A stretch of DNA of 64,000 bases. Origin: Paracoccus sulfuroxidans. GTDB lineage: Bacteria > Pseudomonadota > Alphaproteobacteria > Rhodobacterales > Rhodobacteraceae. Both the position numbers and the translations under genes were made by a program. The stretch lies in contig NZ_VLKU01000002.1 of the NCBI RefSeq assembly GCF_007830335.1, positions 413,777 through 477,776 of the forward strand, written 5' to 3'. Positions 26,399 through 35,453 of this stretch are shown here, piece after piece. The notes under the pieces are model-generated. The model ran no database searches. It worked only from the letters and a program-made list of their open reading frames with translations, and was not told the origin of the DNA. Positions within the stretch are counted from its first letter, which is position 1. Every line of letters begins with the position of its first letter.

Positions 26399-27781
26399 GT
26401 GTCACATCATCTGATATCCATCTATCTGCTGGCCGGGCTGTTCGTCATCGCGACCGTCTGGCCCATCAATATGGGCGTTCTGGCCTTCGTGGGCGCATTC
26501 CTGATCGGCACGCTGCTGGTCGGCATGAAGGCGTCCGAGATCATCGACTTCTTTCCCGGCGGGCTGTTCCTGACGCTGGCGGGCATCACCTGGCTGTTTG
26601 CGCTGGCGCAGAACAACGGCACCATCGACTGGCTGGTGCGGCTGGCCGTGCGCGCGGTGAAGGGCCGGATCGCGGCGATCCCGTGGATCATGTTCGGCAT
26701 CTCGGCCCTGCTGACCTCGGTCGGCGCGGTCAGCCCCGGCGCGGTCGCGATCATCGCGCCCATCGCCCTGGGCTTTGCTTTCCGCTATCACATCTCACCC
26801 ATGCTGATGGGTCTGATGGTGGTGCATGGCGCGCAAGCCGGGGGCTTTTCGCCCATCAGCATCTATGGCGGCATCACCAATGGCGTGGTCAGCCAGGCCG
26901 GGCTGCCGCTCAGCCCGATGACGACTTTCGCCGCCAGCTTCTTCGTGAACTTCGCGGTGGCGCTGATCCTGTTCATGGTGCTGGGCGGGCGCAGGCTGCT
27001 GCGCGCGGGCAGCGCCGAGATCACCCCGGTCAATGTCCCGCATCTTGAGATTGCGCGCCCCGCCACCGGCCCGCAGATCTTCGGCGACAGCGAGGCCGAG
27101 GCCCTGACCCGCCGCATCGCCGATGAGGCGAGTGGCGAGCCGAACAGCCTTCTGGCCGACCCGACCGCGCCCGAGCCGCAGGACGGCACGCCCTATCAGA
27201 TCGCCACGCTGGCGGGTCTGGCGGCGCTGGCGGTGCTGGTGCTGGCCTTCAAGCAGGACATCGGCTTCATCTCACTGACCATCGGTCTGGTGCTGTCGCT
27301 CTGGTCGCCCACGCTGCAAAAACGCGCGATGGCGCAGGTCGCCTGGCCCGAGATCATGTTGATCACCGGTGTCAGCACCTATGTTTCGGTGATGGAGCAT
27401 ATGGGCACCATCGATTTCGTCGGCGACAGCGTGGCGGGCCTGGCCTCGCCGCTGCTGGCGGCATTGCTGCTGTTCTATATCGGTGCGGTCGTCTCGGCCT
27501 TCGCCTCTTCGGTGGCGGTGCTGGGCTCGCTGATCCCGCTGGCCGTGCCCTTCCTTCAGGCGGGCACCGGGGTCAGCGCCATCGGCTTCATCGCGGGCAT
27601 GGCGGTCGCCTCGACCATCGTCGATGTCAGCCCCTTCTCGACCAACGGGGCCTTGGTGCTGGCCAATGCGCAGGGCGTCGACCGGCAGGCCTTCTTCCGC
27701 AGGCTGCTGGGCTATGGCGCGCTGGTGACGCTGATCGCGCCGCCCGTCCTGTGGCTTATCTTCGTGGTTCTGCCGGGTTGA
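26399..27781 (+). CDS. matC: malonate/dicarboxylate transporter MatC
   Basis: A 460-residue inner-membrane carrier with about 12 hydrophobic segments. It matches the MatC/dicarboxylate-carrier type: N-terminal ISIYLLAGLFVIATVWPINMG, the GAVSPGAVAIIAP loop, and the C-terminal half DVSPFSTNGALVLANAQ. Start is GTG 26399, six bases after the exceptionally strong GGAGGGAGGA; an in-frame ATG at 26357 would add a non-membrane Cys/His-rich peptide. First gene of matCAB, divergent from matR. Expected to import malonate. Confidence 0.9.
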   Translation: MSHHLISIYLLAGLFVIATVWPINMGVLAFVGAFLIGTLLVGMKASEIIDFFPGGLFLTLAGITWLFALAQNNGTIDWLVRLAVRAVKGRIAAIPWIMFGISALLTSVGAVSPGAVAIIAPIALGFAFRYHISPMLMGLMVVHGAQAGGFSPISIYGGITNGVVSQAGLPLSPMTTFAASFFVNFAVALILFMVLGGRRLLRAGSAEITPVNVPHLEIARPATGPQIFGDSEAEALTRRIADEASGEPNSLLADPTAPEPQDGTPYQIATLAGLAALAVLVLAFKQDIGFISLTIGLVLSLWSPTLQKRAMAQVAWPEIMLITGVSTYVSVMEHMGTIDFVGDSVAGLASPLLAALLLFYIGAVVSAFASSVAVLGSLIPLAVPFLQAGTGVSAIGFIAGMAVASTIVDVSPFSTNGALVLANAQGVDRQAFFRRLLGYGALVTLIAPPVLWLIFVVLPG

Positions 27782-27826
27782 TCCCGGCAGCGCCCACCTG
27801 AAACCGACCTTTTGCAGGAGCGTGAC

Positions 27827-29200
27827 GTGACCAAGACATTGCGAACCGAGCCGACCAGCCGCACCGCCTTTCTGGGCGATCTGCTGGACACCTTGACCGA
27901 GCGGGGACGCTCGCTTCTGCGCCGCCGTCCCGACCCGAAGGAGGCCACGCCCGATCTGGCCGAACTGGCCGAGCGGCTGCTGTCGCGGCGGGGCGAGGCC
28001 TCGGGGGTGGCGCTGGCGCAGGCGCTTGTGCTGGCCTTCGACGCCGCCCCGCCCGAGGCGCGGCTTGAATTCCTTCGGACACTCGCCACCCGTTTCGGCG
28101 CCGATCGCGAGGCGGTCATCAAGGCCATCCGCGCGATGGGCAGCGATGAGCCCAGCGAAGAGGCCATCGAGTCGCTGCACCAGCTGGCCGAACCGCGCCG
28201 GCAAGAGCTGCTGCGCCGCCTCAATCAGGCGCAGGGCGGCACTGCCACGCTGGTCGACATGCGCGAGGAACTGTTGCGCCATCTGAAGGGCAACCCCGAC
28301 CTGCGCCGGGTGGATGCCGATTTCGCGCATCTGTTTTCCTCATGGTTCAACCGGGGTTTTCTGGTGCTGCGCCATATTGACTGGAACACCTCGGCCAGCA
28401 TTCTGGAGAAAATCATCCGCTATGAGGCCGTGCACGCGATCCAGAACTGGGACGATCTGCGCAACCGGCTGGAGCCGACGGACCGGCGCTGTTACGGCTT
28501 CTTCCACCCGCAGCTGGCCGATGAGCCGCTGATCTTCGTCGAGGTGGCGCTGACCCGCGAGATTCCCGACAAGGTCGGCCCGCTTCTGGATCTGGACCGC
28601 CAACCGATTCCGGCATCCGAGGCAACGACGGCGGTTTTCTATTCGATCTCGAACACGCAGCGCGGCTTGGCGGGGGTGTCCTTCGGCAACTTCCTGATCA
28701 AGCAGGTGGTCGAGGATCTGAAGGCCGAACTGCCCAACATCAAGACCTTCGTGACCCTGTCGCCGGTGCCGGGCTTCGCCGCATGGCTGAAGGCCGAGCG
28801 CGAGAATGCCGAGACGACCCTGATCACGCCCGAGACGCGCGAGGTGCTGGCGCATCTGGACACCCCCGGCTGGCACAAGGACGAGGCACAGGTCGAAGCC
28901 CTGCGCGAGGTGCTGCTGCCGCTGGCCGCCGCCTATTTCCTGCAGGCCAAGGACAAGCGCGGTCGCCCCGTCGACCCCGTCGCCCGCTTCCATTTGGGCA
29001 ATGGCGCGCGGCTGGAGCGGCTGGATTTCCTGGGCGATCAATCCGCCAACGGGCTGCGGCAATCGCATGGCCTGATGGTGAACTACCTGTATGATCTCAA
29101 AGAGATCGAAAAGAACCATGAGGCGCTGGCCGAACGTGGGCATGTTGCCGCCTCGCCCGAGGTGCGCAAATCCCTGCCGCCCGCCGCCCCCAAATCCTGA
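27827..29200 (+). CDS. matA: malonyl-CoA decarboxylase
   Basis: A 457-residue enzyme that decarboxylates malonyl-CoA to acetyl-CoA and CO2. Seen: an N-terminal helical domain (1-170) and a GNAT-like catalytic domain with family motifs SISNTQRGLAGVSFGNFLIK, the catalytic-Ser segment TLSPVPGFAAW, and the catalytic-His segment FHLGNGARLERLDF, then SHGLMVNYLYDL. GTG 27827 is preferred because GCAGGAG lies six bases upstream. Middle gene of matCAB. With MatB it completes malonate to acetyl-CoA. Confidence 0.95.
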   Translation: MTKTLRTEPTSRTAFLGDLLDTLTERGRSLLRRRPDPKEATPDLAELAERLLSRRGEASGVALAQALVLAFDAAPPEARLEFLRTLATRFGADREAVIKAIRAMGSDEPSEEAIESLHQLAEPRRQELLRRLNQAQGGTATLVDMREELLRHLKGNPDLRRVDADFAHLFSSWFNRGFLVLRHIDWNTSASILEKIIRYEAVHAIQNWDDLRNRLEPTDRRCYGFFHPQLADEPLIFVEVALTREIPDKVGPLLDLDRQPIPASEATTAVFYSISNTQRGLAGVSFGNFLIKQVVEDLKAELPNIKTFVTLSPVPGFAAWLKAERENAETTLITPETREVLAHLDTPGWHKDEAQVEALREVLLPLAAAYFLQAKDKRGRPVDPVARFHLGNGARLERLDFLGDQSANGLRQSHGLMVNYLYDLKEIEKNHEALAERGHVAASPEVRKSLPPAAPKS

Positions 29201-29225
29201 TGACCTTCAAGCCACGGTGCCCGAC

Positions 29226-30740
29226 ATGAACTCGAACCTCTTTTCCCGCCTCATCCAGCAGACGCCCGATCCGTCCCGCACGGCCATTGAGACCGCATCC
29301 GGCGCGCAGATCACCTATAGCGACCTGATCGCCCGCTCGGGCCAGATGGCGAATGCGCTGGTGGCGCAGGGCGTCGCGCCGGGCGACCGGGTGGCCGTGC
29401 AGATCGAGAAATCGGTCGAGGCGATCATTCTTTATCTGGCAACGGTGCGCGCGGGGGCGGTCTTCCTGCCGCTCAACACCGGCTATACCCCGGCCGAGAT
29501 CGAGTATTTTCTGGGCGACGCCCGACCCGCGGTCTTTGTCTGCGACCCGGCCCGGCAGGCGTCACTGGAGGTTGCGGCGCGGGCCAGCAATGCCAAGATC
29601 CTGACGCTGGACGCCGATGGTCAGGGCAGCCTGATGACCGCCGCCGAAGCTGCGCCGGAAGGGTTCGAGACCGTCGAGCGGGCGGGCGCGGATCTGGCCG
29701 CGCTGCTTTACACCTCGGGGACGACGGGGCGTTCCAAGGGCGCGATGCTGTCGCATGAGAACCTCTATTCGAACGCCGTCGCGCTGCAGGATGCCTGGCG
29801 CTATTCGGCCAGCGACGTGCTGATCCATGCGCTGCCGATCTTCCACACGCATGGCCTTTTCGTCGCGACCAACCTGACCTTCCTTGCGGGCGCCTCGATG
29901 ATCTTCCTGCCGAAGTTCGACGCCGACCGCATTCTGGACGTGATGCCGCGCGCGACCGTGCTGATGGGCGTGCCGACCTTCTATGTGCGGCTGCTGGAAT
30001 CGCCCCGGCTTGACCCACAGGTGACCTCGCATATGCGGCTCTTCATCTCGGGCTCGGCGCCGCTTCTGGCGGAAACGCATCGCGAATGGCAGGCGCGCAC
30101 CGGGCATGCGATCCTGGAACGCTATGGCATGACCGAGACCAATATGAGCACCTCGAACCCCTATGAGGGGGAACGGATCGCGGGCACCGTCGGCCAGCCC
30201 CTGCCGGGGGTCGAGGTGATCGTCACCGACCCTGAAACCGGCGCGCCGCTGCCCGATGGCGAGATCGGCATGATCGAGGTGCGTGGCCCCAACGTCTTCT
30301 GCGGCTATTGGCAGATGCCCGAAAAGACCGCCGCGGAACTGCGCGAGAACGGCTATTTCATCACCGGCGATCTGGGGATGGTCGACGACAAGGGCTATGT
30401 CCATATCGTCGGACGCGGCAAGGACCTGATCATCTCGGGCGGCTACAACATCTATCCCAAAGAGGTCGAGACCGAGATCGACGCCATCACCGGCGTCAAC
30501 GAATCCGCCGTGATCGGCCTGCCGCACAGCGACTTCGGCGAGGCGGTGGCAGCGGTCGTCGTGCCGACTGGCAAGGTCGCGCTAACCGAGGCAGACATCC
30601 TTGCGCCGCTGGCCGAGCGGCTGGCCCGCTTCAAGCAGCCCAAGCGCGTGATCTTTGTCGAGGAACTGCCTCGCAACACCATGGGCAAGGTGCAGAAAAA
30701 CCTGCTGCGCGACCAGTATGGCGCGCTGTTTCAGAAATGA
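29226..30740 (+). CDS. matB: malonyl-CoA synthetase
   Basis: A 504-residue ANL-superfamily ligase: malonate + CoA + ATP to malonyl-CoA. Motifs: P-loop LLYTSGTTGRSKGAMLSH, A5 GMTETNMS, A7/A8 GDLGMVDDKGYVHIVGRGKD with hinge, GGYNIYP, and the C-terminal catalytic Lys in RNTMGKVQKNLLRDQ. The MatB-like features LERYGMTETNMSTSNPYEGER and overall length agree with rhizobial and Rhodopseudomonas enzymes. It starts 25 bp after matA; a terminator follows. Methylmalonate is a possible secondary substrate. Confidence 0.95.
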   Translation: MNSNLFSRLIQQTPDPSRTAIETASGAQITYSDLIARSGQMANALVAQGVAPGDRVAVQIEKSVEAIILYLATVRAGAVFLPLNTGYTPAEIEYFLGDARPAVFVCDPARQASLEVAARASNAKILTLDADGQGSLMTAAEAAPEGFETVERAGADLAALLYTSGTTGRSKGAMLSHENLYSNAVALQDAWRYSASDVLIHALPIFHTHGLFVATNLTFLAGASMIFLPKFDADRILDVMPRATVLMGVPTFYVRLLESPRLDPQVTSHMRLFISGSAPLLAETHREWQARTGHAILERYGMTETNMSTSNPYEGERIAGTVGQPLPGVEVIVTDPETGAPLPDGEIGMIEVRGPNVFCGYWQMPEKTAAELRENGYFITGDLGMVDDKGYVHIVGRGKDLIISGGYNIYPKEVETEIDAITGVNESAVIGLPHSDFGEAVAAVVVPTGKVALTEADILAPLAERLARFKQPKRVIFVEELPRNTMGKVQKNLLRDQYGALFQK

Positions 30741-30747
30741 TGGTGCC

Positions 30748-30773
30748 GGGGCCTGCCAGTGGCGGGCCCCTTT
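30748..30773 (+). terminator. terminator of the matCAB operon
   Basis: A 10-bp GC-rich stem (GGGGCCTGCC/GGCGGGCCCC) with an AGT loop and TTT, 7 bp after the matB stop. It also lies at the end of the opposing glyoxalase gene. Confidence 0.7.
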
Positions 30774-30776
30774 CGC

Positions 30777-31172
30777 TTACAGATAGCGACCGGCGCGCTG
30801 AAGCACCTCGATCTCATAGCCGTCGGGGTCCTTGATGAAGAAGAACGTGGCGATCACCTCGCCCCCCGGCGCGAAATCCACCAGCTTGCGGGGCTGAAGC
30901 CCAAGCGCGGTCAGACGGGCATGTTCGGCCGCCACATCCTCGACCGAGACGGCCAGATGGCCGTAGCCATTCCCCAGATCATAGGGCTCGGTACGGTCCT
31001 TGTTGACCGTCAGCTCCAGCTCGAACGTGCTTTCGCCATTGGCCAGATAGATCAGCGTGAAGGTTTCGAAATCCAGCCGCTCGACGGGCTCAAGCCCGAA
31101 GGCGGCCTTGTAGAACGCCAGCGAGCGTTCCTCCTCCATCACGCGGATCATGGAATGGATCATCTTGGCCAT
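30777..31172 (-). CDS. gloA: lactoylglutathione lyase (glyoxalase I)
   Basis: A 131-residue metalloenzyme that isomerises the hemithioacetal of methylglyoxal and glutathione. Two beta-alpha-beta-beta-beta modules are visible with candidate metal ligands His6 (KMIHSMIRV), Glu in STFELELTVN, His in GYGHLAVSV and Glu in DPDGYEIEVLQ. ATG 31172 follows AAGGTGG; an upstream ATG at 31202 adds an unlikely Gly-rich leader. Single gene, converging on matB. Confidence 0.93.
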   Translation of the reverse strand: MAKMIHSMIRVMEEERSLAFYKAAFGLEPVERLDFETFTLIYLANGESTFELELTVNKDRTEPYDLGNGYGHLAVSVEDVAAEHARLTALGLQPRKLVDFAPGGEVIATFFFIKDPDGYEIEVLQRAGRYL

Positions 31173-31269
31173 CGCGCCACCTTTCCCTGCAAGAACCCCC
31201 ACCCCTTAGCATGAAGCCGGGGATTCTCCAGCCGCCTGACGGCGGCCAAGTGCAAGGCGATGCGCGCGA

Positions 31270-31539
31270 TTACCGGAACGAGACGGTCCGCGTGCTGGCT
31301 GTGTTTTGCCAAAGTGGCAGGCCCGTATTGGGCGTATAATCTGGCGGCAAAGTGGATTTGCGCGAGATATCATTGTGTTCGGCAGGGAATCTTCCCCACC
31401 ATAGCACCGCAGTAATATAGACCGCGATGGTTGCGACAACTAAACACGCCCACAAGAATGCGGCGGAGGCGTCGCCGGGTAAATACCAATCAACAACAAA
31501 CGCTATAACACCCAGGACGCCGATCAGTACGGCGACCAT
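31270..31539 (-). CDS. small two-helix membrane protein, hypothetical
   Basis: An 89-residue open frame with two strong hydrophobic segments near the N-terminus (VAVLIGVLGVIAFVVDWY and AFLWACLVVATIAVYITAVLWW) and a hydrophilic tail. The hydrophobic pattern and the lower GC than its neighbours favour a real gene. The ribosome site is weak (GGAT), and an inverted repeat TCAGAT-CCA-ATCTGA at 31541-31555 covers it. No family recognised. The 255 bp from 31540 to phnG hold only the regulatory sequences listed separately. Confidence 0.5.
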   Translation of the reverse strand: MVAVLIGVLGVIAFVVDWYLPGDASAAFLWACLVVATIAVYITAVLWWGRFPAEHNDISRKSTLPPDYTPNTGLPLWQNTASTRTVSFR

Positions 31540-31691
31540 ATCAGATCCAATCTGAATCAGTTAATGTTCGATAAGTTTCTCACCCATCGGGAGATTGGGC
31601 AACCACATTTTGCTCGTTTTGCTTGCATGGGGATGACTTGATCGGAAATCCGCCGATGGAACCCTGGCAAATGCTGCGGATGCGCCCCGGA

Positions 31692-31709
31692 CCGTCACCA
31701 AAAATTCAC
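31692..31709 (+). promoter_or_regulatory. Pho-box-like sequence upstream of phnG
   Basis: Two 7-base half-sites CCGTCAC and AATTCAC separated by CAAA: 12 of 18 positions agree with the E. coli Pho box (CTGTCAT-N4-CTGTCAC). It lies 86 bp before the phnG start. Nearby IRs AACCGG-N6-CCGGTT (31727-31744) and TCTA-N6-TAGA may be further sites. Confidence 0.45.
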
Positions 31710-31794
31710 ACCATCGCGCTTGCGACAACCGGGTCAAACCGGTTATGACTTGTCTAGTTGTATAGATATTTCGACAACTTCGAAAGATGTCCAG

Positions 31795-32226
31795 ATGACC
31801 ATGACTGATCGCCGCGAATGGATGGGGCTGGTTGCCCGCTCGGACCCCGGGATGCTTGCGCATCTGCTGGGGGAACTGCCGCCCCACAGCCTGGCGCGCG
31901 CGCCGGAAACCGGGGCGGTGATGGTGCGGGGCCGCGCAGGCGGCACGGGCGCGCCCTTCAACCTGGGGGAAATGACGGTGACCAGATGCTCGGTCACGCT
32001 GGCGGGCGGAGAGGTCGGCCACGCCTATGTGCAGGGTCGCGACAAGCCGCATGCGACCCGCGCGGCCATTCTGGATGCGCTGATGCAGGGCGACCGGGCC
32101 GAGGCGATCCGCCGCGACGTGCTGGCCCCGCTGGCCCGCCACGCCTCGCAGCGCGCCGCCACACGCCGCGCCAAGGCGGCGGCCACCAAGGTCGAATTCT
32201 TCACAATGGTCCGCGGAGAGGATTGA
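31795..32226 (+). CDS. phnG: C-P lyase core subunit PhnG
   Basis: A 143-residue subunit of the PhnGHIJ core complex, which moves methylphosphonate-type substrates onto the ribose-1-phosphate of ATP. Family features: N-terminal RREWMGLVARSDPGML and the central FNLGEMTVTRCSVTL and GHAYVQGRDKPHA segments. ATG 31801 is an equally possible start two codons in. First gene of phnGHIJKLNM; its stop overlaps the phnH start (TGATG). Enables use of phosphonates as a phosphorus source. Confidence 0.95.
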   Translation: MTMTDRREWMGLVARSDPGMLAHLLGELPPHSLARAPETGAVMVRGRAGGTGAPFNLGEMTVTRCSVTLAGGEVGHAYVQGRDKPHATRAAILDALMQGDRAEAIRRDVLAPLARHASQRAATRRAKAAATKVEFFTMVRGED

Positions 32227-32777
32227 TGAACCAGCAGATTTCCGGCGGCTTCAGCGACGCGCCCCGCCAGTCCGCCACCGCCTTCCGCGCCATTCTGGAG
32301 GCCATGTCCCGCCCCGGTCAGTGGCAAGAGGTTCAGGGCGCGATGCCGCCCGCGCCGCTGTCACCCGCCGCAGGTGCCGCGATCCTGACCCTGGCCGATC
32401 ACAACACGCCGCTGCATCTGGCCGGAGCGCTCGACTGCCCCGAGGTGCGCTACTGGATCACTTTCCACACCGCCGCGCCGATCACCTCCGCCACTGAGGC
32501 CAGCTTCGCCATCGGCACCTGGCAGGACCTTCAGCCGCTGGACCAGTTCGCCATTGGCACGCCGGAATATCCCGACCGTTCCGCTACGCTGATCGTCACA
32601 CTGGATGAGGTTCCCGCCCCCAATGCCACGCTTAGCGGCCCCGGCATCAATGGCTCCGTAGAGGCCTTCTGCCCCGGCGCGCGCCCGACCGCCTTCCCGC
32701 TGGGCCTTGACCTGATCCTTGCGACCCAGAGCCGCATCATGGGCCTGCCCCGCAGCACGAAAGTGGAGTTTCTCTGA
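32226..32777 (+). CDS. phnH: C-P lyase core subunit PhnH
   Basis: A 183-residue subunit of the core complex. Typical segments: FRAILEAMSRPGQWQEV near the N-terminus, ILTLADHNTPLHL, and GPGINGS toward the C-terminus. One-base overlaps with phnG and phnI indicate coupled translation. PhnH stabilises PhnG-PhnI-PhnJ and has a PLP-transferase-like fold without known catalysis. Confidence 0.95.
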   Translation: MNQQISGGFSDAPRQSATAFRAILEAMSRPGQWQEVQGAMPPAPLSPAAGAAILTLADHNTPLHLAGALDCPEVRYWITFHTAAPITSATEASFAIGTWQDLQPLDQFAIGTPEYPDRSATLIVTLDEVPAPNATLSGPGINGSVEAFCPGARPTAFPLGLDLILATQSRIMGLPRSTKVEFL

Positions 32778-33859
32778 TGTATGTCGCCGTCAAAGGTGGT
32801 GAACGCGCCATCGAAAACGCCCATGCCTGGCTTGCCGAGGAACGCCGGGGCGACCCTGCGGTCCCCGAGCTTTCGGTGCCCCAGATCCGCGAGCAGATGT
32901 CGCTGGCCGTCAACCGCGTCATGGCCGAGGGCTCGCTTTACGACCCCGACCTTGCCGCGCTGGCGATCAAGCAATCGCGTGGCGATCTGATCGAGGCGAT
33001 CTTTCTGATCCGCGCCTATCGCACGACGCTGCCGCGTCTGGCGGCCTCGAACCCCGTCAACACGGCTTCGATGCTGGTCAGCCGCCGCGTCTCGGCCACG
33101 TTCAAGGACGCGCCGGGCGGGCAAATTCTTGGCCCGACCTTCGACTATACCCACCGCCTGCTGGACTTCACGCTGGCCGCCGAAGGCGAGGTTCCCGCCG
33201 CACCCACCGCCCCTGCCGACACGCAGGACGTGCCGCATATCCTTGGTTTTCTGGACCGCGACGGGCTGATCGAACAGGCGGTCCCGAATGACGACACGCC
33301 CGCCGACCTGACCCGCGAGCCGCTGGAGCTGCCCGCCGACCGCGCGCTGCGCCTGCAATCGCTGGCGCGGGGGGATGAGGGCTTCGTCCTTGGCCTCGCC
33401 TATTCGACCCAGCGCGGCTACGCCCGCAACCACGCCTTCGTCGGCGAATTGCGCATCGGCCAAGTCGCGGTCGAGGTGGATATTCCGGAACTGGGTTTCC
33501 CGGTCGAGATCGGAGAGATCGAGCTGACCGAATGCGAGACGGTGAACCAGTTCAACGGCTCGAAAACCGAACCGCCGCAATTCACCCGCGGCTATGGCCT
33601 GACCTTCGGCCAGACCGAGCGCAAGGCGATCAGCATGGCACTGGTCGACCGCGCGCTGCGCTGGCGGGAACTCGGCGAGGACTTCACCGGCGCGCCTGCG
33701 CAGGACGAAGAATTCGTGCTGTCGCACTGCGACAACATTCAGGCGACCGGCTTCCTCGAACATATCAAGCTGCCGCATTACGTCGATTTCCAAGCGGAAC
33801 TGGAGCTGATCCGCAGCGTGCGCGCCGCCGCATTCGCCAATCTGGAGGCCGCAGAATGA
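32777..33859 (+). CDS. phnI: C-P lyase core subunit PhnI (nucleosidase)
   Basis: A 360-residue protein. With PhnG and PhnH, PhnI removes adenine from ATP and attaches the phosphonate to C1 of ribose. Family features: N-terminal MYVAVKGGERAIENAH, the segment QIREQMSLAVNRVMAEGSLYDPDLAALA, and the C-terminal CDNIQATGFLEHIKLPHYVDFQ. Starts in a TGATG with phnH and ends in an ATGA with phnJ. Confidence 0.97.
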   Translation: MYVAVKGGERAIENAHAWLAEERRGDPAVPELSVPQIREQMSLAVNRVMAEGSLYDPDLAALAIKQSRGDLIEAIFLIRAYRTTLPRLAASNPVNTASMLVSRRVSATFKDAPGGQILGPTFDYTHRLLDFTLAAEGEVPAAPTAPADTQDVPHILGFLDRDGLIEQAVPNDDTPADLTREPLELPADRALRLQSLARGDEGFVLGLAYSTQRGYARNHAFVGELRIGQVAVEVDIPELGFPVEIGEIELTECETVNQFNGSKTEPPQFTRGYGLTFGQTERKAISMALVDRALRWRELGEDFTGAPAQDEEFVLSHCDNIQATGFLEHIKLPHYVDFQAELELIRSVRAAAFANLEAAE

Positions 33860-34698
33860 CCGCCCTCGACGCCTATAATTTCGCCTACCTCGACGAGGAA
33901 ACCAAACGCATGATCCGCCGCGCGCTGCTGAAGGCGGTCGCGATCCCCGGCTATCAGGTGCCCTTCGCCAGCCGCGAAATGCCGATGCCTTACGGCTGGG
34001 GCACGGGTGGCGTGCAGGTGACGGCGGCCTGCCTGACGCCGGACGACACGCTGAAGGTGATCGATCAGGGTGCGGATGACACGACGAACGCGGTCTCGAT
34101 CCGGCGCTTCTTCCAGCGCACGGCGGATGTGGCCGTGACCGAGGAAACGGAAGCCGCGACCATCATCCAGACCCGCCACCGCATCCCGGAAACGCCGTTG
34201 CAGGAAGGCCAGATCATGGTCTTTCAGGTCCCGATCCCCGAGCCTCTGCGCTTCCTTGAACCGCGCGAGACGGAAACGCGGCGGATGCACGCCTTGGCCG
34301 ATTACGGGCTGATGCAGGTCAAGCTTTACGAAGACATTGCCCGGCATGGCGAGATCGCCACCGCCTATGCCTATCCGGTCAAGGTCGAGGGGCGCTATGT
34401 CATGGACCCCTCGCCCATCCCGAAGTTCGACAACCCGAAACTGAACGACAGCCCGGCGCTGATGCTGTTTGGCGCGGGGCGCGAACAGCGCATCTATGCG
34501 CTGCCGCCCTATACCAAGGTGGAAAGCCTCGATTTCGACGACCATCCGTTTGTCGCCAGCAAGGCCGACCATGCCTGCGACATCTGCGGCGCGACGGAAA
34601 GCTATCTGGATGAGGTCATCACCGACGATCAGGGCGGCCGCATCTTCGTCTGTTCCGACACCGCATTCTGCCGCAGCCGTCAGGAGGACGCCGCATGA
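33856..34698 (+). CDS. phnJ: C-P lyase PhnJ (radical SAM-type carbon-phosphorus bond cleavage)
   Basis: A 280-residue catalytic subunit that cleaves the C-P bond of ribose-1-phosphonate-5-phosphate, releasing the hydrocarbon. The non-canonical cluster cysteines Cys241, Cys244 and Cys266 (CDICGATE and FVCSDTAFC) and thiyl-radical Cys272 are all present at the same numbers as in E. coli. Gly32 in AIPGYQVPF is also conserved. Overlaps phnI and phnK by four bases each. Confidence 0.98.
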   Translation: MTALDAYNFAYLDEETKRMIRRALLKAVAIPGYQVPFASREMPMPYGWGTGGVQVTAACLTPDDTLKVIDQGADDTTNAVSIRRFFQRTADVAVTEETEAATIIQTRHRIPETPLQEGQIMVFQVPIPEPLRFLEPRETETRRMHALADYGLMQVKLYEDIARHGEIATAYAYPVKVEGRYVMDPSPIPKFDNPKLNDSPALMLFGAGREQRIYALPPYTKVESLDFDDHPFVASKADHACDICGATESYLDEVITDDQGGRIFVCSDTAFCRSRQEDAA

Positions 34699-35450
34699 AA
34701 CCCCTGTTCACCGTCCGCGACCTTGAGAAACGCTATGGCTCGCGCATCGGCTGCACCGATGTCAGCTTCGATCTGTGGCCGGGCGAGGTCATGGGGATCG
34801 TCGGCGAAAGCGGCTCGGGCAAGTCGACGCTGCTGTCCTGTCTGGCCGGTCACATGACCCCCGATCAGGGTCAGGTTCATTTCGATGGCCGCGACGTGCT
34901 GGCGATGTCCGAACCCGAGCGTCGCTTCCTGGCCCGCACAGAATGGGCCTTTGTTCACCAGAACCCGCGTGACGGGCTGCGCATGGCGGTCAGCGCGGGC
35001 GGCAATGTCGGCGAACGGCTGATGGCCGTGGGCGCGCGCCATTACGGCAATATTCGCGAGACCGCGACCGATTGGCTGGGCCGGGTCGAGATCGCCAGCG
35101 ACCGTATCGACGACCGCCCCTCGGCCTTTTCGGGGGGCATGCAGCAGCGCTTGCAGATCGCCCGCAATCTGGTGACCGGCCCGCGTCTGGTCTTCATGGA
35201 TGAACCGACCGGCGGCCTCGATGTCAGCGTTCAGGCGCGGCTTCTGGACCTGCTGCGCGGGCTGGTCCGCAAGATGGGCCTGTCGGCGATCATCGTCACG
35301 CATGATTTGGCCGTGGTGCGGCTGCTGGCCGACCGGTTGATGGTGATGAAGGGCGGCCGCGTGGTTGAACAGGGCCTGACCGATCAGGTGCTTGACGATC
35401 CGCAGCATCCCTATACCCAGCTTCTCGTGTCCTCTGTCTTGCAGGTGTAA
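34695..35450 (+). CDS. phnK: C-P lyase ABC-type ATPase PhnK
   Basis: A 251-residue ABC ATPase without membrane partner; PhnK docks on the PhnGHIJ core and drives turnover. Walker A GESGSGKST, signature FSGGMQQRL, Walker B LVFMDEPTGGLD, switch VTHDLAVVRLLADR. Closest overall to dipeptide-transport ATPases, which explains the HPYTQLL tail. Start overlaps phnJ (ATGA), and phnL follows after three bases. Confidence 0.95.
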   Translation: MKPLFTVRDLEKRYGSRIGCTDVSFDLWPGEVMGIVGESGSGKSTLLSCLAGHMTPDQGQVHFDGRDVLAMSEPERRFLARTEWAFVHQNPRDGLRMAVSAGGNVGERLMAVGARHYGNIRETATDWLGRVEIASDRIDDRPSAFSGGMQQRLQIARNLVTGPRLVFMDEPTGGLDVSVQARLLDLLRGLVRKMGLSAIIVTHDLAVVRLLADRLMVMKGGRVVEQGLTDQVLDDPQHPYTQLLVSSVLQV

Positions 35451-35453
35451 CCC

